Origin: Ignavibacteria bacterium
GTDB lineage: Bacteria > Bacteroidota > Ignavibacteria > Ignavibacteriales > Melioribacteraceae
Assembly (NCBI GenBank): GCA_011049495.1
Contig: DSBF01000212.1
Coordinates: forward strand, 1-12,904
Length of the DNA: 12,904 nt
Reading direction: 5' to 3'
The notes beneath the pieces were generated by a model. The model worked only from the letters and a program-made list of their open reading frames with translations. It did not search any database and had not been told where the DNA came from. Positions within the stretch are counted from its first letter, which is position 1; each line of letters opens with the position of its first letter. Below are positions 1 through 8,916 of this stretch, one piece after another. Made by a program: the position numbers and the translations under genes.

Positions 1-1488
1 GACTGGGATAATAAAGCCATTCTGCAATATAATTTGGAACTGGAAAAGAATGAATCAAAATATTTTATAAACGTTGTTGAAAGAGAACCTTGGGATAAAC
101 CCAAAATACCTGCAATTACTTATGAACTAGTTATAGAAGATATTATAATTAACTTCTATCAAACCGGCGTTGGAATTCTTTCCTTTCATTTAAGTAATTA
201 CAAACATAATGAACCTGAACAAATACTTGATATAAACGATTTCGGGAGAAGAATATATCCGCAATTTTTAAATGACGGTGATCCGAAATCACCGTTAAAA
301 AGCGTAAAAGAAAACTTTCTGGCTAATAGTATCGAATTGGAGTTGAAAATTCTTAATCAAAAAAAGGAGATAAGAGTTAAGGATTCTTTTGCAAAATTTT
401 GTGACTGGTTTGAAGGTGACGAACCCAAAACTATTTCCAAGTTGCCGGAATTTATTACAAAGTTGTTAGGCAATAAGTTCAAACACACAGAACATGACTT
501 AAAAGTTGGTGATATAAAATTATCACATGTTATTGATGACCGAATGTTTACGATTTGTTGGTATGGGAATGAACATTGTGCGCAAATTTTAAGTGAAAAA
601 CAATGGTCAAAAGAGTTAAACCGTTTTGAATATAATTACGAAAACAATGATTTATGGTACCGCTTTATTTTCGTAGATAATAGAAACAGCGGGATTGCAA
701 ATAGAAACTTTTTACGACAATTAAATATTAAGCATACTTACGACAGATGGATAGACAATCGAAGTTTTTTCGGTATTTCTCGTTACTCTTTTGTTCTACT
801 TACCAATAGAGACTGGTTCTCCAAAAATATTATGCTTGCTCATTTACAGACAATGTATTTTCAGTTAGTTATGCTTGCATTAATTCAAAGAGCTTCCTTA
901 TTAAGATTTTCCGATGAAGCCACAAAAGTAAAATTATTAGAAAAACCTAAGCATGAACAAAGAATAGAAAATCAATTGGTTTATGTTGAACAGCTTTATG
1001 AAAGATATATACATTTTGTAAACAAAATCTTTTTTAGAGAGCCTACCGCACAAGAACAAGGCATTGAATTATATGATATGTTATTGGATAATATGAGAAT
1101 TGAACGTGAAGTTAAAAACTTAGATAGAGAACTAGACGAAATACACAGGTATGTTTCCTTGGCTGCTCAAAGAAAAGAAAATGAGGATCTAAGATACTTA
1201 ACAATACTCGCAACATTACTTTTACCGGCTTCATTGGTTGCCGGAATTTTAGGAATTAATACTCTACCCAGTATAACGAGTATACCGGATAAAATTTTCA
1301 ATGGAGTTTTTTACCCTGCATTTTGGATGAGCGTCGGAATAATTTTTTTAATAACTACAATTTTCATTTATGCTACCGATCGCTTATTGAAATTCAGGTT
1401 GTTTAGAAAAAGAAAAAACAGAAGATTATTCTACGTTGTTATGATACTATTGGCAGTGTTAATGATTCTAATTCCATCACTTTTTTAA
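1..1488 (+). CDS. corA: CorA-like membrane effector of a type III CRISPR system (5' partial)
   Basis: Probable membrane effector of the Cmr system. The reading frame is open from base 1 with protein-like codons before the first possible start (TTG at 34), so the gene very likely begins outside the window; 495 codons are visible. The N-terminal ~390 residues are soluble, charged and partly helical, ending in a helix rich in Arg, Glu and Asp (codons ~355-397), as in the long stalk helix of CorA. Hydrophobic segments follow at codons ~401-417, 436-458 and 476-495. The loop after the first contains Gly-Ile-Asn (418-420) where CorA magnesium channels have Gly-Met-Asn. The third hydrophobic segment at the C-terminus follows a basic stretch (RLFRKRKNRR) and is not part of canonical CorA. 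The gene ends 10 nt before cmr1. In Bacteroides fragilis a CRISPR-linked CorA is activated by SAM-AMP made by Cas10; the same role here is inferred from fold and position. Confidence 0.85.
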   Translation, partial: DWDNKAILQYNLELEKNESKYFINVVEREPWDKPKIPAITYELVIEDIIINFYQTGVGILSFHLSNYKHNEPEQILDINDFGRRIYPQFLNDGDPKSPLKSVKENFLANSIELELKILNQKKEIRVKDSFAKFCDWFEGDEPKTISKLPEFITKLLGNKFKHTEHDLKVGDIKLSHVIDDRMFTICWYGNEHCAQILSEKQWSKELNRFEYNYENNDLWYRFIFVDNRNSGIANRNFLRQLNIKHTYDRWIDNRSFFGISRYSFVLLTNRDWFSKNIMLAHLQTMYFQLVMLALIQRASLLRFSDEATKVKLLEKPKHEQRIENQLVYVEQLYERYIHFVNKIFFREPTAQEQGIELYDMLLDNMRIEREVKNLDRELDEIHRYVSLAAQRKENEDLRYLTILATLLLPASLVAGILGINTLPSITSIPDKIFNGVFYPAFWMSVGIIFLITTIFIYATDRLLKFRLFRKRKNRRLFYVVMILLAVLMILIPSLF

Positions 1489-1498
1489 GCGAGAAATT

Positions 1499-3070
1499 AT
1501 GAGTGATTACAAGCTTATATTCAAATTAAAACAGCACACGCCAATCATACACTTCCAACATGAACAGCACGGTGCTACCTTGCGGGCAAGCGAATTGAAA
1601 CCTAAGCTGGATAAATTCTTGATTGAAAATTCTTTCGGCGGAATATTAAAATTTGACTCGTACAGAGAATTTTTAATTGGCGATACGAAAAGTATTGAAA
1701 AAGGACTAAAGGAGATTGATAATAATTCAAGTATCCAGGATAAAGAAAATACAAAAACAGAATATCTTCAGGAGCTGAAATTGGCATTTGATTATAAACT
1801 TAGCATATCGTCAATGAATTCTAAACGTTTTCTGCTTGGATTTCCTAGGAAACAATACATTAAAGATAACAAGAGTAAAATTGCGAATTATAAATTATTA
1901 TGGGACAATCAATTCCCTAATTACTTTGGGAATATGAAAAAAGAAGGAGAAGTAAAAGAACCCAAAGAGTTTATAGTAAATAAAAAAATAATTGATGGGG
2001 AAATTATTGTATTCGATCATGATCTTAGAAAAAGAATTTCTGATAGATTAATAGAATTCTTCTTTCTTAACAATTTTGGGACAAGACAAAATAAGGGATT
2101 CGGGAGTTTTGAGGTAATTGAAATTGAAGGAGTAAAACCGAAACTGCCTGAAAAAACTGATGAGTATCCCTTCTTCGATATTAATTTAGCTGACATAAAT
2201 ATGAACACTCGATTTTATAATCCCAATAATTCAACGTATTTGCCAAAATCAATTGGAAATAAAAAAGTAGAATTAAAAAAGAAGTTTAATAGTTTGTTGA
2301 AAGAAAAACTGTACGAGTCGGAAAATGAAATACAATATCTTTTTAAAATTCACAATCTTTTTTATAGAATGGAACTGTTTTATAAAACACTGCGGAGCGG
2401 TATTAACATTCCCAATAAATTATATTTCAAATCCCTAATGTTTCAATACGCCAAAAGATTGACACCTTCTCAGCAATGGGATAAAAGAACAATTCGAGAG
2501 CATTTTTATAAAAATTTTACTGGCTATAAAAATTTGCTAGCTAAGACATATTCGAATGAAAGTACATTAAAATTTTCACCTACCGGTAATCATGAAAAAG
2601 ATAAATTATTATTCAGGGATTTGCTGGGATTGTCTTCAATGCAGCAATGGAGATTTTATGATAATGATACAATTACAAAAGAAGGTAAGAAAAAAATAAA
2701 TGATCAAGTTGTTATACAAAGATTCAAATCTCCAATCACTTTTAAACCTATTGAAATTGAAGAAAATCTCTTCAGAGTTTATATATTCTGTCATCCTATA
2801 CCTGAGGAATATTTAGGAGAAAAAATACATATGAATAGTACAAAATTTTCAAAGGGAAACCCCCTTGAGCTTAAAATACCGGAACAGTTTGATGTTTGTG
2901 AATATCTTTTTAACGCTATAACTCTTTTTATACTTCAAGAGAATGACAGCGAATATTATGAAGATCATTTTAAACAATATGTTGATAATAGTAATTCTGA
3001 AGAATCAAAATATTTATTAGATATTTTTTCGCAGTTGAATAATTATTATTTGTCGAAGGATTACCAATGA
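1499..3070 (+). CDS. cmr1: Type III-B RAMP protein Cmr1
   Basis: Cas7-like RAMP subunit expected to cap the 3'-spacer end of the Cmr complex. The N-terminus has the Cmr1 pattern TPIIHF followed by a GATLRASELKPKLDKFL segment (residues ~14-41). A Gly-rich RAMP loop, KGFGSF, lies at residues 199-204 after a TRQN segment, as in the first RRM-like domain of Cmr1. The C-terminal ~300 residues are mostly helical and poorly conserved by eye. At 523 aa it is longer than archaeal Cmr1, which I recall as shorter. The start is 10 nt after the corA stop with only a weak purine stretch before it; the stop overlaps the cas10 start by 4 nt (ATGA), indicating translational coupling. The assignment rests on the N-terminal motif, the G-loop and its place ahead of cas10. 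Confidence 0.85.
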   Translation: MSDYKLIFKLKQHTPIIHFQHEQHGATLRASELKPKLDKFLIENSFGGILKFDSYREFLIGDTKSIEKGLKEIDNNSSIQDKENTKTEYLQELKLAFDYKLSISSMNSKRFLLGFPRKQYIKDNKSKIANYKLLWDNQFPNYFGNMKKEGEVKEPKEFIVNKKIIDGEIIVFDHDLRKRISDRLIEFFFLNNFGTRQNKGFGSFEVIEIEGVKPKLPEKTDEYPFFDINLADINMNTRFYNPNNSTYLPKSIGNKKVELKKKFNSLLKEKLYESENEIQYLFKIHNLFYRMELFYKTLRSGINIPNKLYFKSLMFQYAKRLTPSQQWDKRTIREHFYKNFTGYKNLLAKTYSNESTLKFSPTGNHEKDKLLFRDLLGLSSMQQWRFYDNDTITKEGKKKINDQVVIQRFKSPITFKPIEIEENLFRVYIFCHPIPEEYLGEKIHMNSTKFSKGNPLELKIPEQFDVCEYLFNAITLFILQENDSEYYEDHFKQYVDNSNSEESKYLLDIFSQLNNYYLSKDYQ

Positions 3071-4770
3071 AATACACCGCACTTACAATAGGTCCAATTC
3101 ACAAAACACTGAAAAGTGTAAAAAGCACCAAAGCAATTTGGGCTGCAAGCTATATGTTTTCCTTTCTTATGAAAGAGATGATAAAAAAAATAAAAGAACA
3201 AAATGAAGGCATCGAATTCATTCTCCCTTACACGGAGGAGGTGGAAATCAATGGAAAGACATTAAAGCCATTATATGAAAATTTTCAAACCGGTCTTTTC
3301 CCGGACAGATTTATTATTAAAGGGAAAGTTGATGATTTACAGAATATCATAGACGAAGTATTGGAAGAATTTACAAAAGGTGTCTTCGATGACATTAATA
3401 ATATTAAGAAGGACGAAGAAAAACCAATAGTAATAGATAAAAACTTGATAAAAATATACTTGGAAAACTATATCAATTTCTACAATCTTAATATAGAACT
3501 AAGCGATAAAGAAAATGCTATCCTAGAAATATTTAAACTACTTGATTCACTTGAACTCCAACAGAGAGTTATTGAAGATGCTTCCAAAAATTATTTAATA
3601 GATTTTCTAGAACAAAAATATCCATACAATTACTTTGTTCGAGGAGAATTTACCAAAAGACCATTCCCAAGTACTATTGAAATATCAACAGCCGAATTTT
3701 ATGAAAGATATAAAGATATTAAGCCATACAAGGAAGCTGTTAAAAAACTTAAAGAAGGAAATGACGAGAACCAAATTGAATTCATAAAAGATATTAAGAA
3801 CATAGTCGGTGATAGTTTCAGAAACTACCAAAAATATATAGCCGTAGTTCAGGCAGACGGCGATAATATCGGGACTTTTATTAAATCCTTATATGAACAA
3901 GACAATAAAGAAGAAAATATAAAACGTTTCTCAAAAAACCTACTCTGCTTTGCGATCGAAGCTGTGAAGCTTATTAAAAGTTATAATGGTACTCCAATCT
4001 ATGCAGGCGGTGATGACCTGCTTTACTTTATGCCTGTTGCCCAAACAACCTTAGAAGGTAATCAAGTTATAATAAACAAAACTGTCTTTAGCTTAATATC
4101 AGAGATTGATCAAATTTTTGATAAGTATTTCACAAATTACAACGAAAATGGAATAGACTTTAAATCCATCATTGAGAAAGCTGTTAAAGAAGATAAAGAT
4201 TTTAAGAAACCAACACTGTCTTATGGCATTTCAATAAGCTATTATAAATACCCGTTGAACCAGGCTTTGGAACAAGGCGCAAAACAATTATTCGAGCAAG
4301 CAAAGACTGGCAACAAAGACGCTGTTTCATTTACGATTCTCAAGCACAGCGGGAACTATTTCGGTACAACATTTCACAAAAAATCTGATTCGTACACTAA
4401 GTTTATGGAATTAATAACAACCCCGTTTGAAAAAGATGAGTTCATCAAATCTATAATCCGGAAACTCGATCCGCAAAAGGCTGTGCTTATGGCAATCGGT
4501 GAGAAGGATAAAGATGAACGAAATAATATGATTGATAATTTCTTCACTAATAACTTTAACGAAAGTATTCATAAAGATAAAAACGACAATAATAAACTTG
4601 TGCCCTTTTTGGAAAACACCAAAGAGCTTGTTAAAGAAATTTACGAAGAAGAAAAAGTTAACGGAACCAAAGAAGAGAAAGTAAAAATAAACGAAAATAA
4701 CATAATGAAAATATATTCCGCGCTTCGGTTTATTGAATTCATTCACAATAAAGAAGAAAGAGATGATTAA
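3067..4770 (+). CDS. cas10: Cas10/Cmr2, HD-less with intact GGDD cyclase motif
   Basis: Large subunit and signalling enzyme of the Cmr complex. At 567 aa it is compact: residue 1 runs almost directly into a palm-like segment (TIGPIHKTLKSVKSTK, residues 7-22), and there is no N-terminal HD nuclease domain and no CxxC zinc-finger pair. The second palm carries AVVQADGDNIG (259-269), with the metal-site aspartates D264/D266, and YAGGDDLLYF with GGDD at 314-317. The polymerase-type active site therefore looks intact while the ssDNase activity of HD-containing Cas10 is absent. The C-terminal ~150 residues are helical and Lys/Glu-rich. The gene overlaps cmr1 by 4 nt and cmr3 by 8 nt. Next to a CorA effector, the likely product is SAM-AMP as in B. 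fragilis; cyclic oligoadenylate cannot be excluded from sequence alone. Confidence 0.93.
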   Translation: MKYTALTIGPIHKTLKSVKSTKAIWAASYMFSFLMKEMIKKIKEQNEGIEFILPYTEEVEINGKTLKPLYENFQTGLFPDRFIIKGKVDDLQNIIDEVLEEFTKGVFDDINNIKKDEEKPIVIDKNLIKIYLENYINFYNLNIELSDKENAILEIFKLLDSLELQQRVIEDASKNYLIDFLEQKYPYNYFVRGEFTKRPFPSTIEISTAEFYERYKDIKPYKEAVKKLKEGNDENQIEFIKDIKNIVGDSFRNYQKYIAVVQADGDNIGTFIKSLYEQDNKEENIKRFSKNLLCFAIEAVKLIKSYNGTPIYAGGDDLLYFMPVAQTTLEGNQVIINKTVFSLISEIDQIFDKYFTNYNENGIDFKSIIEKAVKEDKDFKKPTLSYGISISYYKYPLNQALEQGAKQLFEQAKTGNKDAVSFTILKHSGNYFGTTFHKKSDSYTKFMELITTPFEKDEFIKSIIRKLDPQKAVLMAIGEKDKDERNNMIDNFFTNNFNESIHKDKNDNNKLVPFLENTKELVKEIYEEEKVNGTKEEKVKINENNIMKIYSALRFIEFIHNKEERDD

Positions 4771-5896
4771 AAAATTGCTTGTAAAACTTACGCCGTACGA
4801 CAGGTTTTTCTTCGGGGGTAAAAATACCTTCGGTGAAGGCGGGTCAGCAAATTATTTTGTGAAATCGAAATACTTTCCGCAGCAGACGACCTTGCTTGGG
4901 CTTGTGAGATACCAGCTTATGGTACAAAACAGCAAGGGGGTTTTCAAGAACAATAAAATTGAGAACAAGGATGAAGCTGCAAAATTAATCAGCCGTAAAA
5001 GTTTTGAAATAACCGACAATGAATTTGATTTCGGTAAGATTAAAGAATTCTCCCCTGTTTTTATAGCGGGTGAAAATGAAGAATATTTATTCCCCGCTAA
5101 TAAAGAATACCAAAGGGTTGAAGAAAATAATAAATTTGTCATGAGAGAATTTAACAAACAAGCGGGTTCAAGTTCTATTTATTCAACTTCGTTAAAACAT
5201 TTTATCCCTTATCTTGAAGGTTATGTTGCTAAAGACGGGCTGCCGGATTTGTTGATTAACGTAGACAAAAAACTTTGCAAGTATGATGATATTTTTATTG
5301 AACATAAACAAATCGGTATTAGAAAGGATTATTATGGCAAAACAGAAGAGAAAGCTTTTTACATCCAGTTTTTTTACAAGTTGAAAAAGGGCTGTTCTTT
5401 TGCTTTTATCCTAGAGCTTGAAGATGGTATTAATTTTTCTTCAAACGAGTTGGTTAATATCGGCGGAGAGCAGTCTAAATTTAAAATGGATGTTTCCAGA
5501 ATGCCGGATGAATTTGATAAACTTTTGCCTTGTTATGAACCTTCCAAAAATTCCGGGAAAGTTGTTTTAGTCAGTAACGCTTACGTTTCAAATAAAATAT
5601 TTGAAGATTGCGATTTCGCAGCTACGGATATAATTGATTTTAACTCTATTGTGACAACACAAAATACAACTAAATTTTCATCCATGTCGCAAACTGGAAA
5701 AGAAGCCAATGGAGATAACAATGATAAATTAAGAAAATCCGGTCAATCTATTTTCTTTAAAAGAGGCTCTGTCTTTTATGCAGATGATGCATCAAAGTTA
5801 ATTGCTCACATCGGTAAAACAGAAAAAAAAGAATATACGCCTCTTCAAAAAATAGGTTATAATCATTTTAGAATAGTAAATCAAAAGGAATCCTAA
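4763..5896 (+). CDS. cmr3: Type III-B RAMP protein Cmr3
   Basis: Cas5-like subunit that binds the 5' handle of the crRNA and contacts Cas10. The start chosen is ATG at 4763, giving 377 aa; it follows a purine-rich stretch (AAGAAGAAAGAG) and overlaps the cas10 stop by 8 nt. A TTG at 4733 would add ten residues that do not look like Cmr3. The family opening is clear: LTPYDRFFFGGKNTFGEGG (residues 9-27), with the aromatic-Gly stretch typical of Cmr3. Near the C-terminus is RGSVFYADD (334-342), followed by a TPLQKIGYNHFRIV ending, which matches the usual Cmr3 'GS-V-Y ... IG-N' tail. It lies between cas10 and cmr4, the standard Cmr order. Confidence 0.9.
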   Translation: MIKKLLVKLTPYDRFFFGGKNTFGEGGSANYFVKSKYFPQQTTLLGLVRYQLMVQNSKGVFKNNKIENKDEAAKLISRKSFEITDNEFDFGKIKEFSPVFIAGENEEYLFPANKEYQRVEENNKFVMREFNKQAGSSSIYSTSLKHFIPYLEGYVAKDGLPDLLINVDKKLCKYDDIFIEHKQIGIRKDYYGKTEEKAFYIQFFYKLKKGCSFAFILELEDGINFSSNELVNIGGEQSKFKMDVSRMPDEFDKLLPCYEPSKNSGKVVLVSNAYVSNKIFEDCDFAATDIIDFNSIVTTQNTTKFSSMSQTGKEANGDNNDKLRKSGQSIFFKRGSVFYADDASKLIAHIGKTEKKEYTPLQKIGYNHFRIVNQKES

Positions 5897-5898
5897 TT

Positions 5899-6726
5899 AT
5901 GAAATATGATATCAGCGCATATTTAATAACGTGCTTAACAAATATGCACGTCGGCAGCGGAGAAGCTAATTACGGTGTTGTAGACAATCTTGTGCAGCGG
6001 GATCCGATCAGTGAGGTACCGATCATCCATTCTTCATCTTTAAAAGGCGCCTTAAGGGAACACTTTAAAGATGAATGGGAAGAGGGAGATTCAAAATTAA
6101 ATTATGTTTTTGGGGCTGATCCAATGAGACAAAAAGAAGAAAAAGGGAATGAAAGTGATAAGGATAAAAAGAAAGAGCCTCAAGTAGGTTATTACAAATT
6201 CTTCGATGCTAATCTTGTTGTCCTTCCGGTTCGTAGTAATGTTGAGCCTTTTTATAGAGCAACGGCTGAATTTTTGCTAAAAGAAGTTGAAGAAAAAGCA
6301 AAAGCTCTCGGAAAAACAGATCACTCCGTTTCTCCTATTACAGATTACTCGGTTGAAGAAGAAAAACCAAAAGTTGTTGCTACAAATGGTCAAGTTATAC
6401 TTGAAGATTACACAGCGGTTTCGGATCTACAATTGAAAAACGGAGATAACTATTTAGGAGATAATCTCGCTTTATTCCATAAAAATACCTTTAAAGAACT
6501 TTCAAAACATCTTCCGGTAATAGCCCGCAACCAGCTTGAAAACGGCGAAAGCAAAAATCTTTGGTATGAGGAAGTAGTGCCGAGAGAAAGCAAGTTTGTT
6601 TTTTTTGTTGCAAAAACAGAAAAGTATAAAAATGAATTTGATGAAGCGGTTGTTAATAAGACAGTACAAATAGGCGGCAATGCATCAATTGGTTATGGTT
6701 TCTGTAAAATTGAAAAGATAGGTTAG
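5899..6726 (+). CDS. cmr4: Type III-B backbone RNase subunit Cmr4
   Basis: Cas7-family backbone subunit that cuts target RNA at 6-nt intervals in characterised Cmr complexes. Residues 17-35 read HVGSGEANYGVVDNLVQRD; D29 matches the conserved aspartate required for target RNA cleavage in other Cmr4 proteins (alignment by eye). IIHSSSLKGALR (42-53) is the RAMP segment shared by Cmr4 and Cmr6. The C-terminus ends with a Gly-rich loop (IGGNASIGYGFCKI). Length 275 aa is normal. An insertion of about 15 Lys/Glu/Asp-rich residues lies near residues 76-92. The start is 2 nt after the cmr3 stop with a good AAGGA ribosome site at 5885-5889, among the stronger ones in the operon, which suits a subunit needed in several copies. 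Confidence 0.93.
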   Translation: MKYDISAYLITCLTNMHVGSGEANYGVVDNLVQRDPISEVPIIHSSSLKGALREHFKDEWEEGDSKLNYVFGADPMRQKEEKGNESDKDKKKEPQVGYYKFFDANLVVLPVRSNVEPFYRATAEFLLKEVEEKAKALGKTDHSVSPITDYSVEEEKPKVVATNGQVILEDYTAVSDLQLKNGDNYLGDNLALFHKNTFKELSKHLPVIARNQLENGESKNLWYEEVVPRESKFVFFVAKTEKYKNEFDEAVVNKTVQIGGNASIGYGFCKIEKIG

Positions 6727-6729
6727 GCT

Positions 6730-7113
6730 ATGAATAAAAAAGTAAATCAACAAATACCAAAAGCCTTAGAGGCAATTAAAACCAGTAAAATGGCGAATGA
6801 CGATAATATAGTCGACAAAGAGTTCAAAGGCTATATTGCTTCAATGGGTGCAAGCATTATTCAATCCGGTTTGATTGCTACGCTTGCCTTTTATTCAAAT
6901 GAGCAATCTCAAGCAAAAAAACGCTTGAATTTACTCAGAGCAATAATGTTATTAATTGACTCGACCTCAGATAAAGAATTACTCAACTATGTTTTATCAA
7001 ATACTAATAACGGCACTAACAAAATTGAAATTGATAAATTTGAGAAGAATATCTCTACATCATTAGTTGCACTTAAACTTGCATTAAGAACTTTTAAACA
7101 AAAAGAGCTATAA
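6730..7113 (+). CDS. cmr5: Type III-B small subunit Cmr5
   Basis: Small, all-helical Cas11-type subunit that stacks along the Cmr4 filament. The 127-aa product has the expected size and helical composition, including SMGASIIQSGLIATLAFYS (residues ~38-56), the usual 'P/G..I...GL..TLAFY' pattern of Cmr5. It lies between cmr4 (3-nt gap) and cmr6 (1-nt gap), its fixed place in Cmr operons. No catalytic motif is expected or seen. The assignment is mainly by length, the helix pattern and position. Confidence 0.9.
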   Translation: MNKKVNQQIPKALEAIKTSKMANDDNIVDKEFKGYIASMGASIIQSGLIATLAFYSNEQSQAKKRLNLLRAIMLLIDSTSDKELLNYVLSNTNNGTNKIEIDKFEKNISTSLVALKLALRTFKQKEL

Positions 7114-7114
7114 T

Positions 7115-7930
7115 ATGAGAAACGCGGGATTCTTATTTTATAAAGAGTATTTTAAGCAACTTAGGTTTGACAACGGAAAACCCTCTCTGAATTTTCAAAA
7201 TGATTCTTTGTATAATCTTAAATTAGATTACAAATTCGAAGAATTGTTTTCCACAGAAGATTCCTTTGAGCTAACTACTATTTATCCCGGTTTACTTATT
7301 GGTTCGGGTTATAATCATGAAATAGGAGGAAAAGAATTAGAAGGCGAACTCAAACTCGGATTCTTCTTTGATTACACAACCGGCATACCCTGCATACCCG
7401 GTTCATCGGTTAAAGGTGTTTTAAGAGTTGCTTGCGGAAAAGATAATGGTGGTTATGCTGTAAGCATTACAGAACAATTAAGAAGTAATGATGAACTAAA
7501 CGAAGAAATTAAAAAATCATTAAAAGAAATTGATTCTCAGAAAATGTTTTCAACTGTTGGGAATCAACCTTCCCATTTTATAAATCATGTTTTTAATGGG
7601 AAAAAAGACAATGATATTTATCTGCCTTATAAAGAAAGAGATATTTTTTTTGACTCTTTCCCGATTAAATCAAATAAACATAACGGGAAATTTTTAGCTA
7701 ATGATTATATAACACCCCACAAACATCCGAAGAATCCAAAACTTGATCCTTTTACCAATCCTAATCCAATTCAATTTTTGAAAGTACTACCGAAAGTAAC
7801 ATTTAAATTCAGTTTTAGGTTAACTGACACATGCATTAACAAAAAAATTAAACTGGAGCTATTCAAACAAATTTTACTCGACTTGGGAGTAGGTGCTAAA
7901 ACAAATGTGGGTTACGGGCAGTTTATTTAA
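7115..7930 (+). CDS. cmr6: Type III-B RAMP protein Cmr6
   Basis: Cas7-like subunit near the 3' end of the crRNA, next to Cmr1. The protein (271 aa) shows the Cmr6 signature: a GLLIGSGYNHEIGG segment around residues 63-76, then TTGIPCIPGSSVKGVLR (88-104), and a terminal Gly-rich stretch LGVGAKTNVGYGQFI. In the middle is an aromatic region, DIFFDSFPI, that also recurs in Cmr6. The ATG follows the cmr5 stop by 1 nt. It closes the effector operon; the 79-nt gap downstream before cas6 is the first real break since the left edge. Confidence 0.92.
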   Translation: MRNAGFLFYKEYFKQLRFDNGKPSLNFQNDSLYNLKLDYKFEELFSTEDSFELTTIYPGLLIGSGYNHEIGGKELEGELKLGFFFDYTTGIPCIPGSSVKGVLRVACGKDNGGYAVSITEQLRSNDELNEEIKKSLKEIDSQKMFSTVGNQPSHFINHVFNGKKDNDIYLPYKERDIFFDSFPIKSNKHNGKFLANDYITPHKHPKNPKLDPFTNPNPIQFLKVLPKVTFKFSFRLTDTCINKKIKLELFKQILLDLGVGAKTNVGYGQFI

Positions 7931-7940
7931 GAAATAAAAG

Positions 7941-8004
7941 ACTGGTTTCATAAAAAACTTTATGCATTACTAATACTTTTTATTAACCAATTACAAAAAC
8001 CAGT
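7941..8004. repeat. Inverted repeat between cmr6 and cas6
   Basis: ACTGGTTT (7941-7948) and AAACCAGT (7997-8004) are perfectly complementary, separated by 48 AT-rich bases. They occupy almost the entire cmr6-cas6 gap, and the right arm ends 5 nt before the cas6 ATG, where an RBS would sit. They could form a long-loop RNA hairpin that affects cas6 translation, or an operator. Function is unknown; an 8-bp match in an AT-rich gap may be chance. Confidence 0.4.
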
Positions 8005-8009
8005 TATCA

Positions 8010-8912
8010 ATGAACACCTTCGCCAAACTACACTTTTACAAATTCACTTTCAGGCTTCGCGTTACTGAAACCATTGTTTTCTCTGAAATTTTCAAAGGAC
8101 TCTCTTTGCGTAATTCAATTAAAACCGTTTTTCACAAGGAATTTGACCGCCGGATTCTTACTGAAGTTTTTGATAAAATTCTTGAACCTGGTATATCGGG
8201 AAAATTAAATATTGGTTCCAAACCTCCGCGCTTCTATATCCTGGAACCTGAAATTACCCCTAAAATGAAATACTTACCAGGAGAATTTTTTTACATCAAT
8301 TTAATTTTAATTGGCAACGGTATTGAATACATAGAGTATTTTAAGCAAGCAATTTATTTACTCGGCAAAAAATATTGGCTCGGCAGAAAATCCGGCTACG
8401 GCAGAGGTAATTTTGAGATTGATGCTGTAATTGAAAGAGATAAATATTCATTTTCATTTGATTCTTTTGCAGCTTCATATAAAAATTATGAGCCGGTTTA
8501 TTTGAAAGATATAAGTTCATCTAAACATTACAAAAGAGTTTTACTTCATTTTTTTTCGCCTACATGTATAATACCTGAAAACGATACCAAACCTGCCGTT
8601 ATTAACCGGGCTAACGACTTAAAATTATTCATAGATATTCTTTACAGAAGACTTTCGCAATTGCAATTTCTATACTGCGGTGAAGAAAATTATATTTACA
8701 AACACACCTTAAAAAACGATTTGAAAATCTCCGGCTCGGAATTTAATTGGCACAGATATGAAATTGGCAAAGAAAAATTTGAAGGCTTTACCGGCAAATT
8801 CGAAATAACGGGAAACCTGGAAAATTTAATTGACCTTCTCGTACTTGGAGAACACCTGCACGTAGGTAAAGATACACCGTACGGTTTCGGTAAATATGAA
8901 ATTCTTAATTAG
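8010..8912 (+). CDS. cas6: Cas6 family crRNA-processing endoribonuclease
   Basis: Predicted metal-independent RNase that cuts pre-crRNA within each repeat, leaving an 8-nt 5' handle. The 300-aa protein has the two RRM-like halves of Cas6: a central LGRKSGYGRGNFEI segment (~residues 127-140) and a C-terminal glycine loop GKDTPYGFGKYEIL at 286-299, the diagnostic Cas6 C-terminal motif. The N-terminal half (LHFYKFTFRLRVTETI...) is a plausible first RRM strand region. The catalytic histidine cannot be assigned by eye. The ATG at 8010 has no evident Shine-Dalgarno; the gene is separated by 79 nt from cmr6 and 65 nt from RT-cas1. In some RT-Cas1 proteins a Cas6 domain is fused at the N-terminus; here the same order is kept as separate genes. 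Confidence 0.87.
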   Translation: MNTFAKLHFYKFTFRLRVTETIVFSEIFKGLSLRNSIKTVFHKEFDRRILTEVFDKILEPGISGKLNIGSKPPRFYILEPEITPKMKYLPGEFFYINLILIGNGIEYIEYFKQAIYLLGKKYWLGRKSGYGRGNFEIDAVIERDKYSFSFDSFAASYKNYEPVYLKDISSSKHYKRVLLHFFSPTCIIPENDTKPAVINRANDLKLFIDILYRRLSQLQFLYCGEENYIYKHTLKNDLKISGSEFNWHRYEIGKEKFEGFTGKFEITGNLENLIDLLVLGEHLHVGKDTPYGFGKYEILN

Positions 8913-8916
8913 CTCT

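Noticed and set aside
34..36. TTG at 34 as the corA start
   Set aside because: The frame is open back to base 1 and the upstream codons look coding, so the real start is probably outside the window.
4733..4762. TTG start for cmr3, adding ten residues
   Set aside because: The added residues do not fit Cmr3, while ATG at 4763 has a purine-rich ribosome site and the first residues after it match the family.
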